Origin: Spirochaetales bacterium
Lineage (GTDB): Bacteria; Spirochaetota; Spirochaetia; UBA9216
Direction: 5' to 3'
DNA length: 64,000 nt
Assembly (NCBI GenBank): GCA_016839055.1
Contig: JAEKNX010000001.1
Coordinates: 488,751-552,750 of the forward strand
Positions 25,429-34,157 of this stretch are shown piece by piece; position 1 is the first letter of the stretch; every line of letters begins with the position of its first letter. The position numbers and the translations under genes were made by a program. Below the pieces are notes generated by a model that saw only the letters and a list, made by a program, of their open reading frames with translations, searched no databases and was not told the origin of the DNA.

Positions 25429-27486
25429 ATGGGAAGCATAGATCTACCAAAAAGTCCAATGGTTTTCCACCCAGAAAAGAGAAGTGCGGTGGGTTCCAGG
25501 AACTCTCTTGCCCAGGAAAGCAGGGACCAACAGGCTGAAGTTGAACGACTACTCGAAGAAGAAGTCGACAAAGTAATAAACCACATGACCACAAAATTAC
25601 CAGATGATGTACTTGCAGAGCTGGATGTTATGGGTGGTCTTAAAGAAAAGGTTTATAATTACTTCAACCAGAATTACCAGAATATGTTCAACCGTTACAT
25701 TGTAACTGCTGAAGATGAGATGGTAAAAAAAGTTAGAAACTTCGTGGACAAAGAGGAAATGAAGGTTTTAACAAGGTATACCCCTAAAGAGATATCTAAT
25801 CTGCTTGAAGAAGTCGGCGGGATGGATCGTTTTAATACCGGAGAGATTGAGAAATCAATTGTTAACATGTATGGGCACCTGCAGGGACATATACAGCGCG
25901 GTATGAACGACCTCGAGAACCTGACAAACTCACTGCTTCGGCAGAAGACGGATGTTGGTGCTTTCATAAGAGGCGAGAACGCATATTCTATTGTTAAATG
26001 TTCTTTCAAGGATAGTATTGAAAAACCGAAAACAGTGTGCAATGTAAAACTTTCGGTTAACATTCTTGATTCGGAACTCATAAGCCCGATATTTCATTAT
26101 CAGGCAACTGTTGAGTATCTTATCAAGGACCTTATCTCAAAGCAGATTATTGATGCGATTGATAAGGAAATTGAGTCTCTCAAGGATGAGAGACTGGATA
26201 AGGGACTCGAAGAACTCAATGACAGTGAAATCATCTTCCAGAAAATGGGAAGAGTCGAGAATCACACTGCTGATGAGGTTAATAACGCAAAATCTTCGAG
26301 ATATAAATACATATCCAAAAATATTATGGAGAAGGTTGAAGGACTTAGAGCTGAGATTGCTCCCGAAGAGTTTGATCCTTTGAACATCCGTGAGAACCTC
26401 AAGAAGATTATGGATATCGAAAATATCCGAAACAGAGGTTACAACACAGCAATAAACTCAATAACAAGTATTCTTGATACATCAAAAATGGGTTATCAGT
26501 ATATCGAAAACCTTAAGAACGCGCGCGAGCTAGTTATTCGTGAGTATGAAGACACCGATGCTGCTACTCTTCCTGATGAGCGCTACGGTATAAAGATGAA
26601 ATACTATGATAATGCACAGCTCATAGAAGAAAGAAAAGCCTATGATGTTCAGGTGAAGTCTTTTGAGATTGAAGTTGAGCATGTCTGGGATGTTCTTGAC
26701 ATGGTTTATTCAGACGGCAAACGCTTTAAGGGAATAACTGACTTCAACGATCTGTCCAAGGCTTATAAGAACAAGGTTAAAAAGAGAATTAAAGCAAAAA
26801 CAGGTGATCCTGTATATGACGACATCGAGAAAAGCTGGGATGAGATTTCATTTGTAATTCCTGCCGAAACTGAGGTTGAAAGAATGAACAGGACCTATGT
26901 TTTCGATAAGGACAAACTTAATAAGAAACTCATAATAATGCGAGAAAAACTACAGGTTATGTATGGATATAAATATCCTGTACAGCGAAGAGTTATGGAA
27001 GACAGAATATCATTCCTCACCGCAGAGTTTCATAAATTCGACTACAGGATTAATCCGTATCATATCCAGCCTGGGCTTCTTCTGGACGTAGACATTACTT
27101 CCATTAAGAGAAAAAAGGCTACCCTCGACGGTATGGCTAATGTACTTAATGAGTTTCTCCATGGAGTATCACAAGGATTCCAGGATGCTGCCTTTGCCGC
27201 ATTCTCAAGAAGAAGATCTACTGTACGTGAAGACATTGATATGAACTTTGCTCCTGACGTTCTCGAAGATGATGAAGTCGCCCACCAGAAGTCACTAGGC
27301 TCGTCTTATCTTGATATGCTGAATGCTCCAGCGGAGAGTGCTCCGGCACAGACAACCATCAAGGAAAAAGCTCCCGCAAAAAAGCCAACAATTAAAAAAA
27401 GCCCGAAAGCCAAGGGTGTTGTTGACAACGATAAAACAAAAACAAGACGCGGTAGACCAAGAAAGGATAACTTAGAAACCATCTAA
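25429..27486 (+). CDS. cfpA: Cytoplasmic filament protein A
   Basis: Main subunit of the cytoplasmic filament ribbon that runs under the inner membrane in Treponema and relatives. 685 residues, close to the treponemal length. The N-terminus [21 protein letters not shown] and the long charged helical body, predicted to form coiled coils with few glycines and no catalytic motif, match CfpA. Ribosome site AAGGAGAG precedes ATG 25429. The last 45 residues are Lys/Pro/Ala-rich and end with an AT-hook-like RRGRPRK (673-679). A hairpin terminator follows, suggesting high transcription of this gene alone with partial read-through. Confidence 0.93.
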   Translation: MGSIDLPKSPMVFHPEKRSAVGSRNSLAQESRDQQAEVERLLEEEVDKVINHMTTKLPDDVLAELDVMGGLKEKVYNYFNQNYQNMFNRYIVTAEDEMVKKVRNFVDKEEMKVLTRYTPKEISNLLEEVGGMDRFNTGEIEKSIVNMYGHLQGHIQRGMNDLENLTNSLLRQKTDVGAFIRGENAYSIVKCSFKDSIEKPKTVCNVKLSVNILDSELISPIFHYQATVEYLIKDLISKQIIDAIDKEIESLKDERLDKGLEELNDSEIIFQKMGRVENHTADEVNNAKSSRYKYISKNIMEKVEGLRAEIAPEEFDPLNIRENLKKIMDIENIRNRGYNTAINSITSILDTSKMGYQYIENLKNARELVIREYEDTDAATLPDERYGIKMKYYDNAQLIEERKAYDVQVKSFEIEVEHVWDVLDMVYSDGKRFKGITDFNDLSKAYKNKVKKRIKAKTGDPVYDDIEKSWDEISFVIPAETEVERMNRTYVFDKDKLNKKLIIMREKLQVMYGYKYPVQRRVMEDRISFLTAEFHKFDYRINPYHIQPGLLLDVDITSIKRKKATLDGMANVLNEFLHGVSQGFQDAAFAAFSRRRSTVREDIDMNFAPDVLEDDEVAHQKSLGSSYLDMLNAPAESAPAQTTIKEKAPAKKPTIKKSPKAKGVVDNDKTKTRRGRPRKDNLETI

Positions 27487-27503
27487 ATTATTGCATAAAC
27501 GTG

Positions 27504-27533
27504 CCCTGCCGAAAGGCAGGGTATATTTTTTAT
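27504..27533 (+). terminator. Intrinsic terminator after cfpA
   Basis: A 7-bp G/C-rich stem (27504-27510 with 27515-27521) with a GAAA tetraloop, followed by a T-rich tail. It lies 14 bases before the next ATG, so it probably reduces rather than abolishes expression of the downstream genes. Confidence 0.8.
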
Positions 27534-27546
27534 TGAGGATACCAAA

Positions 27547-28533
27547 ATGAACGAATTACTCCGCACATACGACAGCCTGTCAAGTAGACAGGGTTTTAAT
27601 GACTCCCTGCTTCATTTTCAGTCAGTTATGGATGTTATTTCCGATTTCGAAGATGGTTTTAACGTCGCCGACATTCTAAACAGTTTAATCGCAAATAATG
27701 ATATCAACCGTAATCAGGTTCCGTCAATTATATCTGCTCTTTTGAATGATAAATATAATTATTTCTGTAAATCAGGGAATTTGGCCACTACAACCACTGA
27801 TTTCAGCTATATTAGCAGCGAACTCTCAAAACTAAAGACATTTGATGTTGTTATTTGTTATTATCACCCTGAACTGGGTTATCTTGTTATTAATCCAAAG
27901 AATCCTGCAGGTTGGAACGTTACAAACGATATTCGTAAAAACGAATTCATTACCGTTTTTGTCGGCACCTTTTCCGACTCCGGCAAAGATACTTTTTCCA
28001 GAGAAAAAACGGCGAGTAAGATAATTGAACTTCTTAACGGAGTTAAAACTAAACTACCGGATCCGCTTAAAAAGGGCAAATATAAATTTTTAGCATACGA
28101 GGAAGAACTCGTAGCTGAAACCGAAGAGTATGAGGAAGAACAGGAAGAACAGGAAGACGATGAAGTCGAGGAAAAACAGGAAGCCGTAGTGAACGGCGGG
28201 GCACAGCGAATGACTCCACTTTATTCCGTTCCTGTTACAAACGAGCTTTTTCATAATGGAAACGTAGAAGCCTGGAAGCGTATAATTCAAAGTTATAAAG
28301 CGAAGAATCCGGAGTTGGAAGTCCATATCTTCTATGATGGTGAAAGAATTTTAAATATTGCTTCACTGTTTAAATGGGGAAAGGTGAAACACGGCAGTGC
28401 GATCCTATTCGCGGTTGCGGGTGATGACATCAAGGATGTTGCCAAATTACAGAAGTATTTGAAACAGGGCGCGAGTCACCAATTTGAAGCTTTTTTAAAG
28501 TTTCCTGTTAATACTGTTTTAAATCTTTTCTAG
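27547..28533 (+). CDS. Conserved spirochaete protein of unknown function, with acidic linker
   Basis: 328 residues, no signal peptide or membrane helix, so cytoplasmic. Two blocks are separated by a very acidic linker (about 180-212, nearly all Glu/Asp/Gln). The N-terminal block is helical followed by a beta segment with PELGYLVINPKNPAGWN; the C-terminal block holds VHIFYDGERILNIASLFKWG and ends VLNLF. I do not recognise a family. Lies between cfpA and the PPDK-like gene, 18 bases from the latter, in the slot I recall as TP0747 in T. pallidum. Partnership with CfpA or the PPDK-like protein is only inferred. Confidence 0.65.
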   Translation: MNELLRTYDSLSSRQGFNDSLLHFQSVMDVISDFEDGFNVADILNSLIANNDINRNQVPSIISALLNDKYNYFCKSGNLATTTTDFSYISSELSKLKTFDVVICYYHPELGYLVINPKNPAGWNVTNDIRKNEFITVFVGTFSDSGKDTFSREKTASKIIELLNGVKTKLPDPLKKGKYKFLAYEEELVAETEEYEEEQEEQEDDEVEEKQEAVVNGGAQRMTPLYSVPVTNELFHNGNVEAWKRIIQSYKAKNPELEVHIFYDGERILNIASLFKWGKVKHGSAILFAVAGDDIKDVAKLQKYLKQGASHQFEAFLKFPVNTVLNLF

Positions 28534-28551
28534 GATAATTGAGGAAGAATC

Positions 28552-31194
28552 ATGGATATTAAATCTAATTTATTTTTTATAACAAAAAAGACTTCCGCTC
28601 AAAAAGCTCCGGATTCGCAGCAAATAGGCATCAGGGGACAGCAGGCATGGGATCTCATGAAGATGGGCATGCCGGTGGTTCCGGGAGTGATAGTCAATAC
28701 ACGAATAGCACCTAAGCTTGATGACACCGAAGAACTCGTGAAACTGTTCCAGCCATTTTTCGATTATTACTCGAAGGAGAGCGGTAAAATCTTTGATAGT
28801 GAGGAAAATCCGATGCTGTTGAAGATTGTAATGAGTTCCAATCTTGCCATTGCCAGTTACCCGACCCTTCATAACTTTGGACTTGCCGATGATACCTTCG
28901 ACGGATTCAGTAAATTTGTCGGAGCGGAATTTGCCTATCATGAGTATCTTTTTATGCTCAACGGAATCTTTCAGATTGAAGAGCGTATCGCGGAAATTCA
29001 GGAAGATAATAAATCACTCGATAAGTATCGCAAGGGCATCAGTAAGCTTAATAAGCTGTTGAACTCTGAGAAGAGTGAAAAGGATTATAAGAAGCTCCTG
29101 AATGAACTTAAGCAGGAACTTGATCCTGAACTTTTTGGAACGGCCGCACAGCAGCTTGCCGCCGTTATCAAAAGGATTAGCTATCTTATTAAGATTGAAG
29201 ATACTGAAAATACGGGTGTGGCAATTCTCATTCAGCCGATGGTGTATGGAAACTACGGCAAAGACAGTTATTCAGGATATTTTACCACTCGTAACGCGAT
29301 AAACGGAAATGAAAACATAGAGGGTGAATTTTTCACGAATAAATTCAATTCTGCCGAATCATCAGGAAAGCGTATAAAAAGCATTGATAAAAAATATTAC
29401 GAACAGTTCAATGATATAGCACGCAGCCTTGAGTCTGAATATCTTGAAATGCGGAAGGTCGGATTTACTATAGAAAACGGAAGATTATCACTTATTAACC
29501 AAAATCCGGTCAGTGAAAAATCAGTCCGGGCAGATATCAAACTGCTTCTTGATTTACGCGAAAAGAAAATAATCACCGATAAAGATGTTATTTCCGGTAT
29601 CAAGCCGACACAGCTTAACGAGCTGCTTCATCCGATCATCGATATGAAGACAACACAGGGATTAAAGAAGATAGACGGCGGCATCTCCGGAGCGCCCGGC
29701 GCTGCGATTGGAAGGGTCTTCTTTTCAACTGAGGCGATTCTTGAAGAATACAAAAACGCCAGACTCAATGACAGGGACGACCGGTTGATACTATGTCTTG
29801 CCTCCAGTTTTGCCGAGGACGTCAAAGCCATAGAGATAGCTCAGGGAATTCTCTCATCAGAAGGGGGGTACTCGGCGCACGCGTCAGTTGTTGCGAGGCA
29901 GTATGGAAAGATATCGCTCGTAAACCCGAAGATGAATATACGGGGAAAGAAAGCCATTCTCGGTGATACGGAAATAAATGAAGGCGACATTATTACTCTC
30001 AACGTCCCTGATTTTGCTGAACCTTCTATATTTTTAGGAAAGGCGGGGCTGATTAAGCCGGATCCGGCGAAGAACGGTTTAATTGAATTTTCGAAGATTG
30101 TAAAGAATAATATTTCCGGTTTTGAAATCAGAGCTAACTGTGATAAAGCCTCGGATGCGGCGCTTGCGCTGAAATTCGGAGCCGACGGTATTGGATTATG
30201 CCGTACCGAGCATATGTTTTTTGATGAAGCAAGAATTAATGTTTTCAGGGAAATGATTTTTTCTGATACAAAGGAAAAGCGGGCTTCGGTTCTAAAGAAA
30301 CTTAAAATAATGCAGAAAAAGGATTTCGTCGACCTTTTTACCGTAATGGACGGAAAAGAAGTGACTATCAGACTGCTTGACGCTCCACTTCACGAATTCC
30401 TGCCTCATAATGATACTGAGATCAAGGCCTTCCTGGAGTATCTGAAAAAATCATCCGGACTTAAACTTACCAGGCAGCAGCTTGTCGAGCATTCTGAACG
30501 TCTGCGGGAATTCAACCCTATGCTCGGACACCGCGGGTGCCGGATTGCAGTATCTTACCCCGAAATCTATCAGATGCAGGTTGAAGCAATTTTTGAAGCG
30601 GCATTCTCTCTAGAGGATAAAAAAATAAAGGTGAAACCGGAAATCATGGTTCCGCTCATCATGAATGATGCGGAACTCAAGATGATTCTTTACGGAAAGA
30701 AAATTGAAGGCTCAAAGTATGTTGGTCTTGTCGAGATTGAAAAACAAGTTCGCGACAGGATGAAGGCGAAAAAACTCGAATACAAGGTCGGAACAATGAT
30801 CGAGCTGCCTGCAGCGGCTTTGTCGGCTGGGAAAATCGCAAGGTATGCCCAATTCTTCTCTTTCGGTACAAATGATCTGACTCAAACAACTCTGGGACTG
30901 TCCAGGGACGATTTTACTTCATTCATGCCGGATTACACCCTTTATGATATTATGACCGGGAATCCGTTCAGGACACTTGAAGAACCGGTTAAGGAACTTA
31001 TTCTTCTTGCCGTACAGCGCGGTAAGATTACAAGACCCGATCTTCTAACGGGCCTCTGCGGTGAGCATGGTGCTTCTCCCGAAAATATTGAGTTCTGTAT
31101 CGAAAATGGATTGGATTATGTATCCTGTTCTACCTTCTCGGTGCCCATAGCATCTCTTGCGGTAGCGCAAGTACTTATGAAACAGAAGTCATGA
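28552..31194 (+). CDS. PPDK-like PEP-utilising protein with degraded ATP-grasp half
   Basis: 880 residues aligned by eye with pyruvate phosphate dikinase. The swivelling His domain is intact: phospho-His443 in GGYSAHASVVARQYG. The C-terminal PEP/pyruvate barrel is also intact: GIGLCRTEHMFF, GHRGCRIAVSYPE, EIMVPLI, SFGTNDLTQTT, and Cys836 in GLCGEHG, then DYVSCS. By contrast the N-terminal ATP-grasp lacks its usual residues: GGKGA reads GIRGQ, SVRSGA reads KIVMSSN (about 92), DIEFTIE reads KVGFTIE and LQTR reads INQN. So PEP/pyruvate chemistry may survive, but normal ATP/AMP/Pi chemistry looks doubtful. Homologues are annotated ppdK. Confidence 0.85.
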   Translation: MDIKSNLFFITKKTSAQKAPDSQQIGIRGQQAWDLMKMGMPVVPGVIVNTRIAPKLDDTEELVKLFQPFFDYYSKESGKIFDSEENPMLLKIVMSSNLAIASYPTLHNFGLADDTFDGFSKFVGAEFAYHEYLFMLNGIFQIEERIAEIQEDNKSLDKYRKGISKLNKLLNSEKSEKDYKKLLNELKQELDPELFGTAAQQLAAVIKRISYLIKIEDTENTGVAILIQPMVYGNYGKDSYSGYFTTRNAINGNENIEGEFFTNKFNSAESSGKRIKSIDKKYYEQFNDIARSLESEYLEMRKVGFTIENGRLSLINQNPVSEKSVRADIKLLLDLREKKIITDKDVISGIKPTQLNELLHPIIDMKTTQGLKKIDGGISGAPGAAIGRVFFSTEAILEEYKNARLNDRDDRLILCLASSFAEDVKAIEIAQGILSSEGGYSAHASVVARQYGKISLVNPKMNIRGKKAILGDTEINEGDIITLNVPDFAEPSIFLGKAGLIKPDPAKNGLIEFSKIVKNNISGFEIRANCDKASDAALALKFGADGIGLCRTEHMFFDEARINVFREMIFSDTKEKRASVLKKLKIMQKKDFVDLFTVMDGKEVTIRLLDAPLHEFLPHNDTEIKAFLEYLKKSSGLKLTRQQLVEHSERLREFNPMLGHRGCRIAVSYPEIYQMQVEAIFEAAFSLEDKKIKVKPEIMVPLIMNDAELKMILYGKKIEGSKYVGLVEIEKQVRDRMKAKKLEYKVGTMIELPAAALSAGKIARYAQFFSFGTNDLTQTTLGLSRDDFTSFMPDYTLYDIMTGNPFRTLEEPVKELILLAVQRGKITRPDLLTGLCGEHGASPENIEFCIENGLDYVSCSTFSVPIASLAVAQVLMKQKS

Positions 31195-31201
31195 TACAAA
31201 A

Positions 31202-31236
31202 AAAGCTGACAGGCAGAAGCTTGTCAGCTTTTTTTA
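31202..31236 (+). terminator. Intrinsic terminator after the PPDK-like gene
   Basis: A 10-bp stem (31202-31211 with 31222-31231) and a T run of eight on the right; A residues on the left allow it to work in both directions between the convergent genes. It starts eight bases after the stop codon. Confidence 0.85.
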
Positions 31237-31250
31237 TCTTTTTACAGCAG

Positions 31251-31799
31251 TTAGAATACGTTGAAATTCTTTACTCCCTCGATTACCAGCTTTGCGGCCT
31301 TTTCGGCATCACGTTTGGGAACATGAGCTTCTCTGTTGAAGGTCTGGACAAAGAAAAATTCGATTGTTTTAAAAACATCGGGAAGATGATAAAAACATAA
31401 GGCGAAATTCATTCCCGTAGGCCTTAATACGGTGAAGGATGAATAAGTTACAATAGGTTGTTTCGGTACCATTATTTTATACTGGTTCTTCGAATTGTGA
31501 ATATTCAATTCATTGAATCGGAACGGAATGGCACTTCCGTGTTCTCTCGAAACAGGTTCGATATATTTTTTAGAATACATCGCAGGTTCTACAAGTACGT
31601 GGAGTTTGCTTCCGTCTGTCTGGAAAGTCATTCCCTCATTACTCACTATTATATTTTTAACTCCCCCATAGGCAACAACCTCATAAATAGAATAGGGCGA
31701 ATTGTTTTTAAAAAAAGAAGATATGATATACCCGCCGTCCTGCGGCAGTTTGCCTTCATTGTAAGCCTGGAAAAGATCAAGCGCTTTTACATCAGCCAT
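31251..31799 (-). CDS. Conserved hypothetical protein
   Basis: 182 residues, cytoplasmic, no membrane helix or signal. Start ATG 31799 has AGGAGG six bases upstream and a good promoter behind it. Segments include GGYIISSFFKNNSPYSIYEVV, MTFQTDGSKLHVLVEP and RPTGMNFALCFYHLPD; the alternating hydrophobic pattern suggests a mixed alpha/beta domain. I do not recognise the family. It is a single-gene unit converging on the PPDK-like gene. Confidence 0.6.
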   Translation of the reverse strand: MADVKALDLFQAYNEGKLPQDGGYIISSFFKNNSPYSIYEVVAYGGVKNIIVSNEGMTFQTDGSKLHVLVEPAMYSKKYIEPVSREHGSAIPFRFNELNIHNSKNQYKIMVPKQPIVTYSSFTVLRPTGMNFALCFYHLPDVFKTIEFFFVQTFNREAHVPKRDAEKAAKLVIEGVKNFNVF

Positions 31800-31816
31800 A
31801 GGTTCCTCCTGATAGC

Positions 31817-31845
31817 ATTATAAAATAATAGACTTCAGAGCGCAA
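31817..31845 (-). promoter_or_regulatory. Sigma70-type promoter for 31251-31799 gene
   Basis: On the minus strand TTGCGC (31845-31840), 17-base spacer, then a perfect TATAAT (31822-31817). The start codon is at 31799, preceded by a strong AGGAGG ribosome site. Confidence 0.65.
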
Positions 31846-31873
31846 TAAAGTTTATTTTTTTTATCTTAAAAAA

Positions 31874-31903
31874 TTAAAAAAAAATCATGAGAATAAATTC
31901 TCA
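31874..31903 (-). terminator. Intrinsic terminator after the TPR gene
   Basis: Read on the minus strand, TGAGAA pairs with TTCTCA (31903-31898 with 31893-31888) around a short loop and is followed by a long T run (31882-31874 region). It begins about ten bases after the TPR stop codon. Confidence 0.65.
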
Positions 31904-31913
31904 ATTTTTGGAA

Positions 31914-33806
31914 TTATCTTAACTCTTTCGACTTTTTCATGTACATCTCCGACCATTCCTTCATTCCCTTGTTTTTATAGATTATTCCCATATTCCGGAA
32001 AACCCTCCAGTCCTTATATCCTTCGAAGATACATTTTTGAAAAATATTCAGGGCTTCCTCATCCCTGTTGTTCCGATAAAGAGCTGCGCCGTAAACAAGC
32101 ATAAGGTCGAGAGATGGTTTTTTAAAGAAATCTATTGCCGCCTCCATCAGTGGTAGAGTTCCTATGTCGTTATCGGACTTTCTCATGCAGAAAAGGAGCA
32201 GTTTGAGATATTTTTCATTATAAGGATCCGAATTGAGAAGCTGTCGGTATATAATTATTGCATCTCTATAGTTGCCAGCCTTCCTGTGGCAGTAGGCAAG
32301 CCGATGAAGTGCTTTAGTATCCGGCGCGTTCTCTGCAGTTACAGACATGATTTCAATCGCCGCAGCCTTGAAATTTTCGTGCCTGATTAGAAGAGTTATT
32401 AGTTCTTCACGTCTTTCGGAATCATGCGGAAACTCTAAGGCATACTGCTTCAGTGCGGTCATGAGTTTCTTTTGTTCCGGGAAAGTTCTCAGCGCTGAAA
32501 ATAAACCCTTCCAGGCTTCACGGTGTGAGCGGTTCTGTTTCAGAGCCTGTCGGAATATTTTTTCTGATTTCGCATAATTGCCCGTACTAATATAGCTGAA
32601 ACCCAGGGCCGTCAGCAGCCAGGGATCCTCTCCTTTTTTAAGCTGCACTTCAATGTCAGTCTTCCACTCGGAACATGGGTATTCAAGCCGGAATTTACAG
32701 AGCGGCATGTAGTATGACGCAAAATCGTCTTCAGGGTTTTTGGAAATGATTGTTACGAGTAATTTAATCATATTACTGTATTTCTTTTCAAGCCAGAGAA
32801 TAACAGCCTTGCCGTAATCCGGTTCTACCGCCTTCTTGTCTATCTCTCCGGCCCTGCAGAAATGATTATATGAATCATCAAATCGGCCTAGGAATTTAAG
32901 GCATTCTCCCGCCAGAAGATGCATTTTTGATGTCCTGTTCGCCTTTAGCGACACAATAGCAAAATGCAGGGCTTTTTGGTAATCTTGTTTCTGCCAGCAG
33001 GATACCGCGAAATTTTCCTCGGCATTTTCTATCTCATTTAGAAATGTTTTTACCTCATCGGGTGAAAGGTAACTTCCCAGGAGATTCAAGGCGTCATCAA
33101 CCCTTGAGCATCTTATGAAAGTTTCTGCGAGGAAATTTTTTATGAGATCATCATCCGGAGAAGCGTCGACAGCCCTTTGAAGGTAGTCGGCTGCCTGGGT
33201 GTAGTTTCCAAGTTCTTTAAGCCCAAGCCCTATGTACAGAATAGTGGTTATTGAAGAATATCCTGCCTCTTCGAGGAAAAGAAATCCCTGAACTGCCGAA
33301 TCAAAATTTTCCCGGCGGAACTGCTTAATCGATAGAATCAGGACACTATTAATATACATGGAGTATATTCGTCCGTTCTCAGGTTCGAGGCCGACAGCAT
33401 TTTCAAGGGATGCAACCGCTTCTGCAGTCATATTTTTCCTGAGAAGAGAGTACCCGAAGTAAGCATGAGCGGGAGCGAATTTCGGATTAAGCTTGACTGC
33501 TTCAGAAAAACAGGAGGAAGCACGGCTATATTTTTTCATAGCAAGATATGTTCTGCCGAGGTAGAAAAACCCCGCGTTTGATTTTGGCATTCTCGTGATG
33601 TACATCCTGAATGTCATTACGGCCTCATCCCATCTGCCCAGGCCATGACAGGCTCGGCCGAGATAGAGGAGGGCTGAGGGGTATTCATCAGAAACATTCA
33701 GAACAGTCTTCAGTTTCTTTATCGCGGAAACATAATCACGTCTTCGTCCGTCTTCGACGGCCTTATTTATCAGGTTTTCAAGATAACCGGTTTTAGTATT
33801 TTTCAT
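31914..33806 (-). CDS. Large TPR-repeat protein
   Basis: 630 residues, without signal peptide or membrane helix. At least ten 34-residue TPR units are visible, for example ALLYLGRACHGLGRWDEAV, FFYLGRTYLAMKKYSRASSC, AHAYFGYSLLRKNMTAEAV and GLGLKELGNYTQAADYLQRA, running almost from start to end. Likely a cytoplasmic protein-protein scaffold; partners unknown. It is transcribed away from the candidate RNA region and has its own terminator. No obvious enzymatic domain is attached. Confidence 0.8.
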   Translation of the reverse strand: MKNTKTGYLENLINKAVEDGRRRDYVSAIKKLKTVLNVSDEYPSALLYLGRACHGLGRWDEAVMTFRMYITRMPKSNAGFFYLGRTYLAMKKYSRASSCFSEAVKLNPKFAPAHAYFGYSLLRKNMTAEAVASLENAVGLEPENGRIYSMYINSVLILSIKQFRRENFDSAVQGFLFLEEAGYSSITTILYIGLGLKELGNYTQAADYLQRAVDASPDDDLIKNFLAETFIRCSRVDDALNLLGSYLSPDEVKTFLNEIENAEENFAVSCWQKQDYQKALHFAIVSLKANRTSKMHLLAGECLKFLGRFDDSYNHFCRAGEIDKKAVEPDYGKAVILWLEKKYSNMIKLLVTIISKNPEDDFASYYMPLCKFRLEYPCSEWKTDIEVQLKKGEDPWLLTALGFSYISTGNYAKSEKIFRQALKQNRSHREAWKGLFSALRTFPEQKKLMTALKQYALEFPHDSERREELITLLIRHENFKAAAIEIMSVTAENAPDTKALHRLAYCHRKAGNYRDAIIIYRQLLNSDPYNEKYLKLLLFCMRKSDNDIGTLPLMEAAIDFFKKPSLDLMLVYGAALYRNNRDEEALNIFQKCIFEGYKDWRVFRNMGIIYKNKGMKEWSEMYMKKSKELR

Positions 33807-33840
33807 TTATATTACCTTAACATAAATAAATAACTAATGC

Positions 33841-33869
33841 TTGTAAAATTTGCATATCAATGCTATAAA
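33841..33869 (+). promoter_or_regulatory. Sigma70-type promoter for candidate RNA
   Basis: TTGTAA (33841-33846), exactly 17 bases, TATAAA (33864-33869). Transcription would start near 33876. Nothing protein-coding follows in the next 150 bases, but a structured segment with a terminator does. Confidence 0.6.
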
Positions 33870-33875
33870 TAAGAA

Positions 33876-34027
33876 CGGAAATTCTCCGAATTATCTGGGC
33901 TAAGGCTATGCTATGGGTAGATAATCGATGGGTAATGTTGGAAACGGTATTGCCTCCCGTATTGGAAAGGAGAGGGATTATGGCAGAAACTATGCCCGCT
34001 CTCTCTTTTAGACAGCGGGTATTTTTA
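33876..34027 (+). ncRNA. Candidate structured RNA or attenuator upstream of purB
   Basis: About 150 nt between its own promoter and terminator, with no ORF. Visible pairings: ATTATCT 33890-33896 with AGATAAT 33919-33925; GGTAAT 33931-33936 with ATTGCC 33949-33954 around a GGAAAC-containing loop; and an 11-bp helix 33966-33976 with 33999-34009 (two G-U pairs) enclosing GGCA/TGCC. That last helix shares bases 33999-34009 with the terminator, so the two folds exclude each other, as in riboswitches and attenuators. Five GGA triplets are present. I could not match it to purine, PRPP, ZTP, guanidine, cobalamin, SAM, TPP, 6S, SRP, RNase P or tmRNA consensus features. Confidence 0.5.
33994..34027 (+). 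terminator. Intrinsic terminator ending the candidate RNA
   Basis: CCCGCT (33995-34000) pairs with AGCGGG (34014-34019); after one mismatch TCT (34002-34004) pairs with AGA (34010-34012) around CTTTT. A TATTTTTA tail follows. Bases 33999-34009 are also the right arm of an alternative upstream helix. Confidence 0.7.
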
Positions 34028-34038
34028 TGTCAATTATT

Positions 34039-34102
34039 GGGGCTAATGCAGTTTATATAGTTTCCACCATAATCCTTCCGTATAAATTATGCATTAGTAC
34101 CC
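34039..34102. repeat. Long imperfect hairpin between RNA terminator and purB promoter
   Basis: CTAATGCA (34043-34050) and TGCATTAG (34090-34097) are perfectly complementary; TTTATA (52-57) and TATAAA (81-86 of the same block) extend the stem inward, and GGG (34040-34042) and CCC (34100-34102) outward. Total 17 paired bases with small bulges and a 23-base loop. It could be a second RNA domain if the upstream terminator is read through, or a DNA operator for purB. Confidence 0.5.
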
Positions 34103-34123
34103 ATTTTCTTGTTCCCTAGGCTA

Positions 34124-34152
34124 TTCACATAAAAAAACATTTCTGGTATATT
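34124..34152 (+). promoter_or_regulatory. Sigma70-type promoter of purB, probably leaderless
   Basis: TTCACA (34124-34129), 17-base spacer, TATATT (34147-34152). Only five bases separate the -10 box from ATG 34158, and there is no Shine-Dalgarno sequence, so a transcript from here would begin at or next to the start codon. Confidence 0.5.
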
Positions 34153-34157
34153 TCCGT

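Noticed and set aside
31191..31400. Small frame overlapping the end of the PPDK-like gene
   Set aside because: It runs through the intrinsic terminator and antisense to the conserved unknown gene; no ribosome site.
33876..34027. Identification of the purB leader as a purine, ZTP, PRPP or guanidine riboswitch, or as 6S or SRP RNA
   Set aside because: None of the conserved sequence blocks of these classes could be found; kept as an unassigned candidate.
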